From NCBI RefSeq assembly GCF_900114435.1, contig NZ_FOZK01000002.1:310001-374000 (forward strand): a stretch of DNA of 64,000 nucleotides, given 5' to 3'. Both the position numbers and the translations under genes were made by a program. Each line of letters begins with the position of its first letter. The stretch's first letter is position 1. Under the pieces are notes generated by a model that saw only the letters and a list, made by a program, of their open reading frames with translations, was not told the origin of the DNA and ran no database searches. Below, one piece after another: positions 26,679 through 35,054 of the stretch. The stretch is from Halomicrobium zhouii. Lineage in GTDB: Archaea > Halobacteriota > Halobacteria > Halobacteriales > Haloarculaceae.

Positions 26679-27830
26679 TTACTCCCATCCGAATATGGAT
26701 TCGTACTCAGCGTGTACATCGAGGATGCGCCGAACGCTCTCAGCCGGGTTCTTCGTGCGCAGCTCATCGAATTTTTGCACTTCTTCTCTGACTATACCGC
26801 GTGACACGTCGGCGTCGGACATCAGGAGCTCCACCCACACACGAGTCTCCTTGACTGAAAGTGAGTGCCCAGTTGCGATGATGCAATCATATGCGGCTCG
26901 GACATCGTCCGTTTTGTTGAACACTCTTTGCAGTTCAGCGATAGCTGAATACGAGAGTCCGTCTTCCTCATACTCCCGTTCAGGAAACATCTCGTAAACA
27001 CTCTCTGAACGCTCGATTTGAAGGGCGCTTGCCCCCTTGACCTCAGTTTTCTCGGCAATCTCCTCGTAGGAGAGTCCGGACTTGACTCGAGCCCTGCGGA
27101 AGATCCGTCCCCACTCCCACTTCTGCGTGACGCCCATGTAATCGTCTTTGACCTCCTGAATTTGTTGCGCTAGTTGCTCAAATGAAACCTCTGCTGTGTC
27201 GTCGAATAAAGGGTCAGAATATTCTTGGTCCGTAGCCTGTCGAGTCTCTAAGGTCCTGTGATGGGTACAGCGTACTTGCTGCTGCCCGACATCTGTGACA
27301 CTACAGTTGACAACGAGTGCTTCGTCTGGAGCCCCTTCAATACAAACACGCCGCCCATCTACGAGGCTCGTTTCACCGCTTCGCAGTCCACCGAAGGTCA
27401 ACTGGTCACCTCTGTCGATGGAATCAAAGCCAAACAGTTTCTGATGCACCTTGATGAAGCGCACCCCTGGACCAAGGTCTTCAGTACTGGGAGTGATGAG
27501 CGATCGATCGCGAAACTGGTGGAAATATTCGTAGCCATAGGCAGAGTCGTCGTGCGCGACGATGATTTGGTGGTCGTCTTTGAGGCCCAACCAGCCTGAA
27601 TCGAACCCCCAGTGACAGCGCCGGCACAGTAGCAATCCGTTCATCTCCCTATCTGGGCCTCCATGCTGGGCCGGGTGAATGTGTGCAGCTTCAGTCTCCG
27701 GGTGCCCAAACGGAGATTCGTGCCGTTGGCGGCATATCGCACAACGGTTCGAGTATAAGTCCCGAAGGTTCTGCCTCGTGTTGGAGGAGAACTCTTCTGA
27801 ATACCTACTAACCGTCCAGTCTCCAGCCAT
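26679..27830 (-). CDS. HNH endonuclease with C-terminal helix-turn-helix region
   Basis: The ATG at 27830 gives 383 residues; a TTG four codons upstream is possible. Residues 30-75 form a complete McrA-like HNH site with two zinc Cys pairs: RCAIC (Cys30, Cys33), AHIHPA (His50, His52), GGPDREMNGLLLC with Asn64, and CRRCH (Cys69, Cys72, His73). Residues about 75-210 are alpha/beta and unassigned. From about 235, a helix-turn-helix-like segment (SYEEIAEKTEV) suggests sequence-specific binding. The architecture fits HNH restriction enzymes. No methylase is adjacent. Its placement next to the integrase and between 22-bp direct repeats suggests it came as cargo. Confidence 0.85.
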   Translation of the reverse strand: MAGDWTVSRYSEEFSSNTRQNLRDLYSNRCAICRQRHESPFGHPETEAAHIHPAQHGGPDREMNGLLLCRRCHWGFDSGWLGLKDDHQIIVAHDDSAYGYEYFHQFRDRSLITPSTEDLGPGVRFIKVHQKLFGFDSIDRGDQLTFGGLRSGETSLVDGRRVCIEGAPDEALVVNCSVTDVGQQQVRCTHHRTLETRQATDQEYSDPLFDDTAEVSFEQLAQQIQEVKDDYMGVTQKWEWGRIFRRARVKSGLSYEEIAEKTEVKGASALQIERSESVYEMFPEREYEEDGLSYSAIAELQRVFNKTDDVRAAYDCIIATGHSLSVKETRVWVELLMSDADVSRGIVREEVQKFDELRTKNPAESVRRILDVHAEYESIFGWE

Positions 27831-27907
27831 ACGCCACCCCAAGAACCCGACAGTTCATATATTGCTCGAGGACGTTCCCGACCGAATCACCAATCCCGCT
27901 ACCACTT

Positions 27908-27929
27908 TGATGTATTGGTAGATAACGGA
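27908..27929. repeat. 22-bp direct repeat, right of HNH gene
   Basis: This is the second copy of the repeat at 26560-26581 (19 of 22 identical). It lies 78 bp upstream of the HNH gene start and could also contain promoter elements. Confidence 0.4.
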
Positions 27930-28065
27930 ATTGCAATCCAAAGGAGGGGCTGCTCTAACTGTCGTGGCTGCGCGCGCAGCGGAGCGAGCACGGAGCGGAG
28001 GGCGGGGAGGTGGGGTCTGGGTCAGTCTGGCACAAGAAAAAAGAAACCGCGCTAGTCGCCTACTT

Positions 28066-28163
28066 CACCACTGTCCCCGTTCCGGGAAGTGGACTTCCGA
28101 CCAGCCCGTGAGCGCTATCGAGCAACGGCCCTGGTACCAGTTCTTCGCTGCCGCCCTGAATCG
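28066..28163 (-). pseudogene. Detached 3' end of an RPA-like gene
   Basis: These 98 bp match 29483-29580 at 94 positions and encode the last 33 or so residues of the RPA-like protein (from RVRFRAAAKNWYQG to ERGQW), ending in a stop at 28065. The 5' part of the gene is absent here. It lies beyond an HNH homing-type gene, as expected if that gene had inserted near the end of the RPA gene and supplied a new 3' end. Confidence 0.75.
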
Positions 28164-28308
28164 CACCCGCTTTCCCTTCATGAATAATGGCTTGTCAGAA
28201 CCTCCGCAAAAGGCGCTTGTAGAAACAGGAAATGGGTGAGTTGTTTCGGTAGACAACAGATTACGGATCAGAATTTCGACGAACTAGAGATCCGTAATCC
28301 AGTCTGTT

Positions 28309-29274
28309 TTAGAGATGTCGAGTGTCTGGTCGTAGAGGCGCGATCCGCTCCCAGATAATGTGGTGAACGGTACAGACCGTGACGAGATTGCTCAAGCTAT
28401 TCGCTCGCTGGAAATCTACTGACCCACAAGACCGTTCGAAGCTGGCTAATGGTACGATGTGATGCACATGAATATCGTGTCCGAATCGCTCGATGTGTGA
28501 CTCGCGGGTTGTGCTACATTCTGGGGTTTGACAAATGAAGTCATCTCGCTGGATCGCTTTCTCCCGTAGCCGATTCCAGTTCGGACCGTAGTACTGATTA
28601 TCTCGGCCACCCCTCCAACGTGGATTATCCTCTCCTGAGGGCCATCCTCGGGGTTCGAACCCCGCCTCTCTCACAGCGTCGTGCCACCCATCAAATTCTC
28701 GAAAGTAGCCCCGAACAGAGTACTTGCCCCGGTCTTTCAGATCGTTCGTTGATGGGGGATGACCAAGAACATCTGAAAGTCGTCGGATTTCGGCCAAGAG
28801 GTCTTCTCGCGGAATCTGTTTGATCTTATTGGGCTTGTACCCAGCAGCCACTAGGGCATCATTCCACGAACCAAACTTCGACTGAGCAACGTCGACAGAA
28901 TACTGTCCTTCGGAACTCATATCCGCTACCGTAGGGACCTGCCCCAGTTCTGCAGCTACCCTCTGAATCTCCTGGATTATATCATCTCGCGAGAGCTCAT
29001 GATAATGGACAGGTGTTAACCCGGCAGCTCGGAGGCCGGCGTTCCACGAACCAAATCTCTTCCTTACTGTCATTGGTGAGTATCGACCTTCTCGATCCAT
29101 ATCCTCCGAAGTTGGAACCCGACCTATTTCGTCGAACAGACGCTGGACCTCGGCAATCAGTTCATCTCGTTCGATTTTGATCCGATGGCCGTTTTTGTGA
29201 CCACCGAATTTCGCGGGTGTTTCGAACGTCTCTCCACAGATGTCACATTGATAGCGAGCATTTTCTGGCGTCAT
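28309..29274 (-). CDS. Homing-type HNH endonuclease with C2H2 finger and three HNH-associated repeats
   Basis: The ATG at 29274 gives 321 residues. Residues about 8-31 form a C2H2 finger (CDIC, then HKNGH). Three tandem repeats of about 55 residues follow. Each has a helix, a PT/PS turn, a YS motif and a closing FGSWN or FDGWH helix ending in AAGL, AAGY or EAGF; this is the homing-endonuclease-associated repeat (HNH_repeat). The C-terminal HNH site is HVHHIVPL, then NLVTVCTVHHIIWE. All are DNA-binding modules, so the protein should recognise a long site. The gene lies between an intact RPA-like gene and a duplicate of that gene's 3' end. Confidence 0.9.
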   Translation of the reverse strand: MTPENARYQCDICGETFETPAKFGGHKNGHRIKIERDELIAEVQRLFDEIGRVPTSEDMDREGRYSPMTVRKRFGSWNAGLRAAGLTPVHYHELSRDDIIQEIQRVAAELGQVPTVADMSSEGQYSVDVAQSKFGSWNDALVAAGYKPNKIKQIPREDLLAEIRRLSDVLGHPPSTNDLKDRGKYSVRGYFREFDGWHDAVREAGFEPRGWPSGEDNPRWRGGRDNQYYGPNWNRLREKAIQRDDFICQTPECSTTRESHIERFGHDIHVHHIVPLASFERSCGSVDFQRANSLSNLVTVCTVHHIIWERIAPLRPDTRHL

Positions 29275-29475
29275 TTCATTCTCGAGGGCACGAAGTGACG
29301 CCCTCGGTCCTTGAGGGCGAGAAAAAACAGATGGCAGAACGAGCAACTGACCATTAAATCGGTTAACGGTTAGAGAAGATTATCCGGCAATATCCGGCTA
29401 ACACTAACGAGAAACGACCTTCGCACTCCTCTACGGGAGAATGCGAATTCCAACCTTATGGGGGTGGTTCGTGAC

Positions 29476-30315
29476 CTACCTCCACCACTGCCCCCGTTCC
29501 GGGAAATGTACTTCCGACCAGCCCGTAAGCGCTATCGAGCAACGGCCCTGGTACCAGTTCTTCGCTGCCGCCCTGAATCGGACGCGTTCACCTTCCTCGA
29601 CCATCGGCTGCGCGCTCTTTTTCCAGCTGGTGAACTTGGTTCGTCCGCTCTCGTCTTCGATCAGCCCGACCTGCCGAATCGCTCGGGAGGAGGGTGTCCA
29701 AAGTTGGGTAACGCGCCCCTCAACGGTCACCTCGCTGCGATCGACGTTCTCTATCTGGTCGATCGGCACGATGACACCTGCTTCGTCGCGAATCAACTCG
29801 ATTACCTCGACGACTGCGTCCAGGACGTCCATTCCATCTGCGATCCGCTCGGCTAACTGCCGCGATATCGCCGCTCTCGTCATACCACCGTGTTCCTCCG
29901 TCAACCTCGCCGCCTGCTCGTTCACCGTCGAGAGTTCCGCCTGTGTGAGTTCCGCCCGGGGATCTTTCCGGTCCGGGTCAGCCCACTGGTCCACGCCCGC
30001 TCGTCGATGCTCGAACTCCTGCCGTCGTTCCACGCTACCCGCCTTCGCCAGCTGACGCGATCGTCCTTCCCGGCTCGATTCTTGCCGACTGTCCCACCGC
30101 TCGTGGGTTCGTTCGATCTCCCACTCTCTCGCTGCCAGCTTCTCTTCCGCCGCCAGCGTCAACCCCGTCCGTCCAGCGTCCGGGTGATTCGTGTCGACCT
30201 TCCCCTGTTTCTCCTGTTCGACCGACCGCCGCAGTTCCGGCTCTTCGGAAACCGCATCGTCGGGCTCTCGTTGTTCAACCAATTCTTCAAGTCGAATGGC
30301 GTTGTTAGTGTTCAT
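29476..30315 (-). CDS. RPA-like single-stranded DNA-binding protein (OB fold)
   Basis: The ATG at 30315 gives 279 residues. The longer open frame upstream is Arg/Ser-rich and non-coding in character. Residues 1-135 are highly charged and probably helical or disordered. Residues 193-274 are a single OB fold of the haloarchaeal RPA type: EVTVEGRVTQLW, VGLIEDESGRTKFTSW, GERVRFRAAAKNWYQGR and SIALTGWSEV. There is no zinc finger. Such small RPA paralogues are common on haloarchaeal plasmids and integrated elements and coat ssDNA during replication, repair or transfer. Its last 98 coding bases are duplicated at 28066-28163 beyond the HNH gene. Confidence 0.85.
   Translation of the reverse strand: MNTNNAIRLEELVEQREPDDAVSEEPELRRSVEQEKQGKVDTNHPDAGRTGLTLAAEEKLAAREWEIERTHERWDSRQESSREGRSRQLAKAGSVERRQEFEHRRAGVDQWADPDRKDPRAELTQAELSTVNEQAARLTEEHGGMTRAAISRQLAERIADGMDVLDAVVEVIELIRDEAGVIVPIDQIENVDRSEVTVEGRVTQLWTPSSRAIRQVGLIEDESGRTKFTSWKKSAQPMVEEGERVRFRAAAKNWYQGRCSIALTGWSEVHFPERGQWWR
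29483..29580 (-). repeat. Direct repeat: 3' end of RPA-like gene, in-gene copy
   Basis: This segment lies inside the intact RPA-like gene and matches 28066-28163 with four mismatches. The distance from start to start of the copies is 1417 bp, which defines the size of the putative inserted unit carrying the HNH gene. Confidence 0.75.
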
Positions 30316-31036
30316 TGGAATCAGCCTGATTCCGAAGGCGCTCTGCGCCACCACCGCGATGCGACCACATCGCGGTTTTCCGACGTCGACGACCGACAGA
30401 CACGTCTGCGCGTCTCGCTCGCGCCTTCGCGAGCGCCCCTGGGCGCGAGCGAGACGCGCTGTCGAGGCAGAACAAACCAGCCACGCGCGCCGACCCACCC
30501 GGAGCGAGCGGCCAGCACACAAGCCGGTTTCGCGTCCGTCGACCGCAGGGAGACGCAACCGAAAGCGCGCTTGGTGCTGGCGCGAGGGCACATTCACTTT
30601 AGCCCGGAACGGCGCGAAGCGCCGCACGCCCGGAATGGTCGGTCGCGAGCGACGCGGAGGGTGGCAGCGGCGAGCGGGGCGAGCCGTCAACCAACCCGAC
30701 CAAACCACCCGATCCGCCGACCGACCAACCGCCGTCCTGGTGGACAGAAAGGGCGAGGCCGCCTCGGTCGTCCCCCGGCCCCGTAAGCACCGAAGCGAAG
30801 CGAGGAGCGCAGCGTGGGTCGCGGGATGCCGAGCGGCCGAGGGCTTTCGAGACGGTCTCGACCACCACAAATATTATTCCCAGCCATCACGAACACAGTC
30901 TATGCACCACACACCGCCGGTGCGACAGGTGACTGCGCGCACGACCAGCGCTTGCCTCGTTCTCTCGTAGCTCGTCACAGCGCCGGCGGGTGTATCGCCT
31001 TCACATCGAGTAGCGCCGCCGCTGTCACCGACCCAC
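30316..31036. other. GC-rich intergenic region between RPA-like and aRF1-like genes
   Basis: This stretch of about 720 bp between divergent genes contains one copy of the structured repeat (30743-30850), an inverted pair around 30412-30457 (cgtctcgctcgcg against cgcgagcgagacg) and no convincing gene. Open frames here are Arg/Ser/Pro-rich shadows. Confidence 0.5.
30743..30850 (+). ncRNA. Structured dispersed element R1
   Basis: This most divergent copy of a four-member family has gacagaaaggg at the 5' side, the core cgaggagcgcag, and agggctttc at the 3' side. The middle helix is formed by ggccgcctcgg (30757-30767) and ccgagcggcc (30829-30838), a different sequence from that of the other copies but still complementary with one bulge. 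An expressed RNA is inferred from structure conservation only; the strand is arbitrary. Confidence 0.5.
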
Positions 31037-32113
31037 ATGCAGACCACCGAGTACGAACTCCGCGACCGAATCGACCAGCTAGCCAACTACCGCGGCGAGG
31101 GCACCGAACTCGTCACCGTCGCTGTCCCGCCAGACAAGTCACTCCGAACAGTCCGCGAACGCATCGACCGCGAGCACGCACAGGCCGAGAACATCAAATC
31201 CGACCGGACACGAACCAACGTCCAGGACGCCCTCGGGCGGATCCGACGGCACCTCCAGGCATACGATCAAACACCACCGAACGGCCTCGTCGTCTACGCA
31301 GGCGTCGTCGACGATGAACTACAGGACGCCGTCTTCGACGACCTCGACCGGCCAGTCGACGTCTCGATCTACCGCTGTGCGGCCGAATTCGAGACCACAC
31401 CGGTCGAACAGGCACTCACCCCGTCGACGGTGTACGGCCTGGTCGTCCTCGAGCGGGGTCGCGCCGCCTTGGGCCGCCTCGCCGGCGAGCGAATCGTCGA
31501 CACTCGAACCATCGAGAGTCAGGTGATGGGCAAGTCCCGCGCGGGCGGCCAGAGCGCACAGCGGTTCGAACGCGAACGCGACCGCCAGAAACACGAGTTC
31601 TTCACGCAGGTCGCCGACGCCGTCGAAGGGACGTTCCGCGACGAGCCCACCGTCGATGGCCTCGTCCTCGGCGGCACGACGATCACCGTCGACGAGTTCC
31701 AGCGGGGGGACTATCTCCACCACGAGCTACGGGATCGCGTCCTGGGCGTCTATCCGGTCGAGTACGCGACCGAGCAGGGCCTTGCACAGCTTGTCGAGCG
31801 CGCTGAGGACGTACTATCCGATGCTGCATACCGACGGGAACGGGAAGCCCTCGACCGGTTCTTCACCGCACTCGGCCGGGATGGCGACGTCACCTACGGC
31901 ACTGATGCAACGCGAACCGCTCTCGACTACGGCGCTGTCGACGTTCTCCTCGTCGCCGACGCACACCCACCCGAGACAATCCGCGAGCTGGAGGCAGCGA
32001 CGACCGACCAGGGAGGTGAGTGTCTCGTCGTGTCGACCGATACGGACCGCGGTGCCCAGTTCGAGACCGCATTCGGGGGTCTCGGCGCACTCCTCCGGTT
32101 TCCGATCGACTAA
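31037..32113 (+). CDS. aRF1-family release-factor paralogue lacking the C-terminal zinc mini-domain
   Basis: This 358-residue protein has the aRF1/eRF1 layout. Domain 1 carries NIKS (52-55) and the YxCxxxF motif (YRCAAEF, 112-118) that read stop codons. Domain 2 carries GGQ (170-172, GKSRAGGQSAQRFE), which triggers peptide release. Domain 3 includes DEFQRGDYLHHEL and ends with FGGLGALLRFPID. Haloarchaeal aRF1 is about 415 residues. The difference lies in domain 3, where the Cys-rich zinc mini-domain between the DVLLVADA strand and the ECLVVSTD strand is absent. All known functional motifs remain, so it may release peptides or act in ribosome rescue. Its setting beside RPA and mobile genes suggests an accessory copy. 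Confidence 0.9.
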   Translation: MQTTEYELRDRIDQLANYRGEGTELVTVAVPPDKSLRTVRERIDREHAQAENIKSDRTRTNVQDALGRIRRHLQAYDQTPPNGLVVYAGVVDDELQDAVFDDLDRPVDVSIYRCAAEFETTPVEQALTPSTVYGLVVLERGRAALGRLAGERIVDTRTIESQVMGKSRAGGQSAQRFERERDRQKHEFFTQVADAVEGTFRDEPTVDGLVLGGTTITVDEFQRGDYLHHELRDRVLGVYPVEYATEQGLAQLVERAEDVLSDAAYRREREALDRFFTALGRDGDVTYGTDATRTALDYGAVDVLLVADAHPPETIRELEAATTDQGGECLVVSTDTDRGAQFETAFGGLGALLRFPID

Positions 32114-32188
32114 GCTGAGAAGTACGGAACCGGCTGGTACAGCTGATGGACTTCTCCATCCTACCGCCGACCGGCACACCGCCCGGGT

Positions 32189-32293
32189 GGGACTGAAAGG
32201 GGCCGCGGGTTCGACCGGTCCCCGGACCCACAAGCACCGCAGGCACGAGGAGCGCAGTGCGGTCCGCGGACCGTCGAACACGCGGGGGCTTTC
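32189..32293 (+). ncRNA. Structured dispersed element R2
   Basis: This copy lies 76 bp after the aRF1-like gene. It starts with gggactgaaaggggcc and ends with gggggctttc. The middle helix pairs gttcgaccggtcc (32209-32221) with ggaccgtcgaac (32268-32279), and the hairpin pairs accgca with tgcggt around the conserved cgaggagcgcag. Helices are kept although their bases differ from R3 and R4. Confidence 0.55.
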
Positions 32294-32453
32294 GAGAAGA
32301 CAACCGTACTGTGAGACTGTGTCCGCCCGAATACACACGCACGAGCGCCCGCGCTGAGTCTCTCGACCAAGCCACGCCAGAAGACCTATCACCCGTTGCA
32401 GGCGAGCAGGGCGCTCGGCTACGAATCGCCGGGCCGCACCCACACGAGTGTCA

Positions 32454-33260
32454 TCACCAGTTCATCCCTGGGTCGTCGGCGGCTTGCCGGACCCAGGAAG
32501 CGACCTGTGCTTCGTCGAGCGTATCTGTCTCCTCGATGTCGATAGCCTGCCTGTCCGGGGCCGTCCCGCTGGGCGGTTCGGGTTCGAGGTACGATTCGCA
32601 CACGAATGTCAGTTTCACGTGTTTCGAGAACGCACTGAACGACGCGAACCAGCCCTGATCCTCGACGCCGTAGAACGGCTGGTGCCACTTCACGGCGCGG
32701 CGTACGTCGGGCACCTCGGATCGAACGATCTCGTCGAACTGTTCCGCAACATCACGCTTCCAGCCCGGCAGCGCAGCAATGTACGCCGTCACTGCCGCTC
32801 CCCCATCGGTGTCGTCCTTGCGCCGCGCCGCCTGGTACTGTTTGTCCCGTGTTTCCCACTCCTCCTGCGTCGGGATTTCGTTCGGTAGATCGATGTCCCC
32901 GAACTCCTCGTCGACGATGGTTCCCTCCCCTGCTCGGCCCGCTATCGCAGTCACGACGAGGACCGGGTCTGCCGCGTCGGGTGCAGCAAACAGGTCGAAG
33001 TCCAGCCGCACCGTCCCCCCTCGCCAGTGGCGAGCGAAGCCAACCCAGCCATCGGGATGGTCCTCACGGGTATCCTGCTCGACCCTGAAGAGACCCAGCA
33101 GGGCTGGAATGGCGTCGGCACCCCACTGGAGGCCGCGGTCCAGATCCGTAAATTGTACCCCGTCGTCGTGGTCGGCGTCGTAGGAGGGGGCCCTGATTGC
33201 TCGATTCGCCATCACGAGTTCGGAGACCCGCTCGGCCGTCAGTGGGCTGGATGCACTCAT
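32454..33260 (-). CDS. Protein with C-terminal DUF1801 (YdhG-like) domain
   Basis: The protein has 268 residues. Residues about 155-265 match the DUF1801 pattern: AYIAALPGWKRDVAEQFDEI, then VKWHQPFYGV and GWFASFSAFSKHVKLTF. This is a small alpha/beta fold of unknown biochemical role, found across bacteria and archaea. The N-terminal 140 residues are acidic and unassigned, with a VLVVTAIAGR strand. It stands alone between the R2 element and a gene-poor stretch. Confidence 0.8.
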   Translation of the reverse strand: MSASSPLTAERVSELVMANRAIRAPSYDADHDDGVQFTDLDRGLQWGADAIPALLGLFRVEQDTREDHPDGWVGFARHWRGGTVRLDFDLFAAPDAADPVLVVTAIAGRAGEGTIVDEEFGDIDLPNEIPTQEEWETRDKQYQAARRKDDTDGGAAVTAYIAALPGWKRDVAEQFDEIVRSEVPDVRRAVKWHQPFYGVEDQGWFASFSAFSKHVKLTFVCESYLEPEPPSGTAPDRQAIDIEETDTLDEAQVASWVRQAADDPGMNW

Positions 33261-34242
33261 TATCTGTCTCTGATAGGCAGTATGGCAATATCAGCATTCG
33301 GTTGGTCGTGGGAGTGGTATCGCGCCGACGTATCAGCCCTCGCCGCCGGTCTCGAACATCTGTCTCTCTTCGGTGACGACGATGACGTCGTCGGGCGTCG
33401 CTCCTGGAACGCGTACGAGCACAGTCGACGATCTCGCAGGACGTCGCGTCTCTGTGAAACAGGGTCACGACTCGCGAACAGAGCGCACGACTGGCGAACG
33501 CGCCCCTACGCACAGCTCGGTACGCCGTCAGTACTTCACGATCGGCCACAGAGACCGGTAGAAGTGTTCTCTCGACTGTCTCGATCTGTGTGTGAAAGTT
33601 GAGACGCATCGTGGATGACTAATGATTCCCGATGCAATATCCCCGGTACAGACGATTGTGCACCTGCTTTCGGGCTCCTCTGGAGTCACTGCACGCCACT
33701 ACGTCGGGCCCAGTTCCACGCGCCGAGAGGCGAGCATGCAAAATCGCAAGACTGTAGCCGATTGTGAAGCGCACATCCGGCACAGGACAGGACCAGGCCA
33801 TCGCTTCGGTTGACCCACAGTCGTCGTGAAATGTCCCGTTCACTCCCTCGTAGACCCGTTGCAAGCCAGTTGTGACCGATGACTGGCTCTGCTACCCTCG
33901 TATCTGCCCACTCACACACGACCGGTATCTCCCGATGAGAGTTATTCTACCGGCCGAAATCACCGATCGTGAAAATACGGGGAGATACCAAGAGCCGGTT
34001 TCCAGCGCCGGGAAGCGATGACAGCTTCCCTCGATGGTCGTGGATCTCTGGAGTTGAAACGGGGGTCAGGGCCATGACGAGCTTCGCCACCATACCACGA
34101 ACTTACGGCGCTCGCCGATCACATCCACCACGTCAAACGAGACTGAAAAGGGCCGCAAGGTGACTTTCGAAACCGAATAAGTCCGTTCAGCCACCGTGGA
34201 CGGAGATTCATAAACGAACACGAATCATGCCGTCCCTGTCAG
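33261..34242. other. Gene-poor region of about 1 kb
   Basis: No complete gene is supported. A short minus-strand frame around 33340-33440 reads TVLVRVPGATPDDVIVV and then stops, and a second frame overlaps it. This is compatible with a decayed small gene. No RNA gene or repeat was identified. Confidence 0.4.
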
Positions 34243-34404
34243 ATGGGACACGTCTACTACCACCACCCGGGCGACAGGCGACACTCGCTCGACTTCGTCC
34301 ACGACGACCCAGCTGTAGCGCTCACCAAAGTCGTCGGATACGACGATGACGTGACCGTGAAGGTCCGCTCCTACGATCACGACAGTGAGTTCTACGTGGT
34401 CTAC
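34243..34404 (+). pseudogene. 5' part of Fic/Doc-like gene split by an IS element
   Basis: The first 54 codons (MGHVYYHHPGDRRHSL to EFYVVY) continue in frame with the codons at 36378 if the 1973 bp between are removed. An 11-bp sequence acgtggtctac occurs at the end of this part (34394-34404) and again at 36367-36377. The joined frame would encode 287 residues. Confidence 0.6.
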
Positions 34405-34446
34405 AGGCGGAACAGGCCGAGTGCCTCGGGGCTTGACCCCGAGGGT

Positions 34447-34860
34447 GAAGGCCGTAAGCTCTGTAAACGTGTTCCGTTCGCTCGATGTACTGTTCACTCG
34501 TATCGGTCGAAACGTCACCAGCCGTCCCGACGTAGTACGATTCTTCCCAGAACCCACCGCCCCACAGGTATTCCTGTAACAGAGGTTCGTGCTGTTGCCA
34601 CATCTCTCGTGCTGTAATGCTCTGACTGTCCGTACAATCTCACTGAGGGCGTGTTTGGGATGTGCCGACGAGAACAGGTGTACGTGGTCGGGTGAGATGT
34701 GTAACGACAGTATCTCGTAGTCGTACTTGTCACACACCGCTCGAAAACTCGATTCCAGTGAATCTTCGATCACACCCAGTATCGGGTCTCGATACTTCGG
34801 ACACTACACGAAGTGGTAGTTGACGTTGTATACTGTGTGGTTTGACCATTTCTCGCCCAT
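34447..34860 (-). pseudogene. tnpA: Broken IS200/IS605 TnpA (Y1 HUH transposase)
   Basis: Reading leftward from ATG 34860, the frame shows VYNVNYHFV, a TAG at 34804-34806 in place of the usual Trp, then CPKYR and the HUH box in SPDHVHLF. A frameshift near 34618-34628 moves the rest to another frame (REMWQQHEPLLQEYLW, then YYVGTAGD with the catalytic Tyr, then QYIERTEH). Two independent lesions make this a true pseudogene. Confidence 0.85.
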
Positions 34861-34916
34861 ACAGACAGTACGTGGACAAGAATTAAGCATTTCAGTGAAT
34901 AAGCAATACGTGTGAG

Positions 34917-35054
34917 ATGACTAAACGACTCACTGTGGACTTCGAGGACGAGCTATACAAGGAGTTCTCGAAGCAATGTATCGACGCTGAGAAAACCAAG
35001 TCCGAAGTCGTGCGTGGACTCGTCCAAGACTGGCTCACCGAATCCGAAGAATGA
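34917..35054 (+). CDS. 45-residue ribbon-helix-helix protein coupled to tnpB
   Basis: ATG 34917 opens a 45-codon frame whose TGA overlaps the tnpB start as ATGA at 35051. The product reads MTKRLTVDFEDELYKEFSKQ, then a second helix with KSEVVRGLVQDWL, which is a minimal RHH (Arc/CopG) fold. It uses the same codon bias as tnpB and lies just inside the divergent tnpA start. By position and fold it is likely a repressor of tnpB and tnpA, or an element-specific DNA-binding partner. Confidence 0.75.
   Translation: MTKRLTVDFEDELYKEFSKQCIDAEKTKSEVVRGLVQDWLTESEE

Noticed and set aside
28065-28256. 63-residue frame as a free-standing small protein
   Set aside because: Its sequence is the C-terminal end of the RPA-like protein behind an unrelated leader, so it is a detached fragment.
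29476-30870. 464-residue version of the RPA-like protein
   Set aside because: The first 185 residues are Arg/Ser/Ala-rich, overlap other shadow frames and lack conservation features. The ATG at 30315 fits the family.
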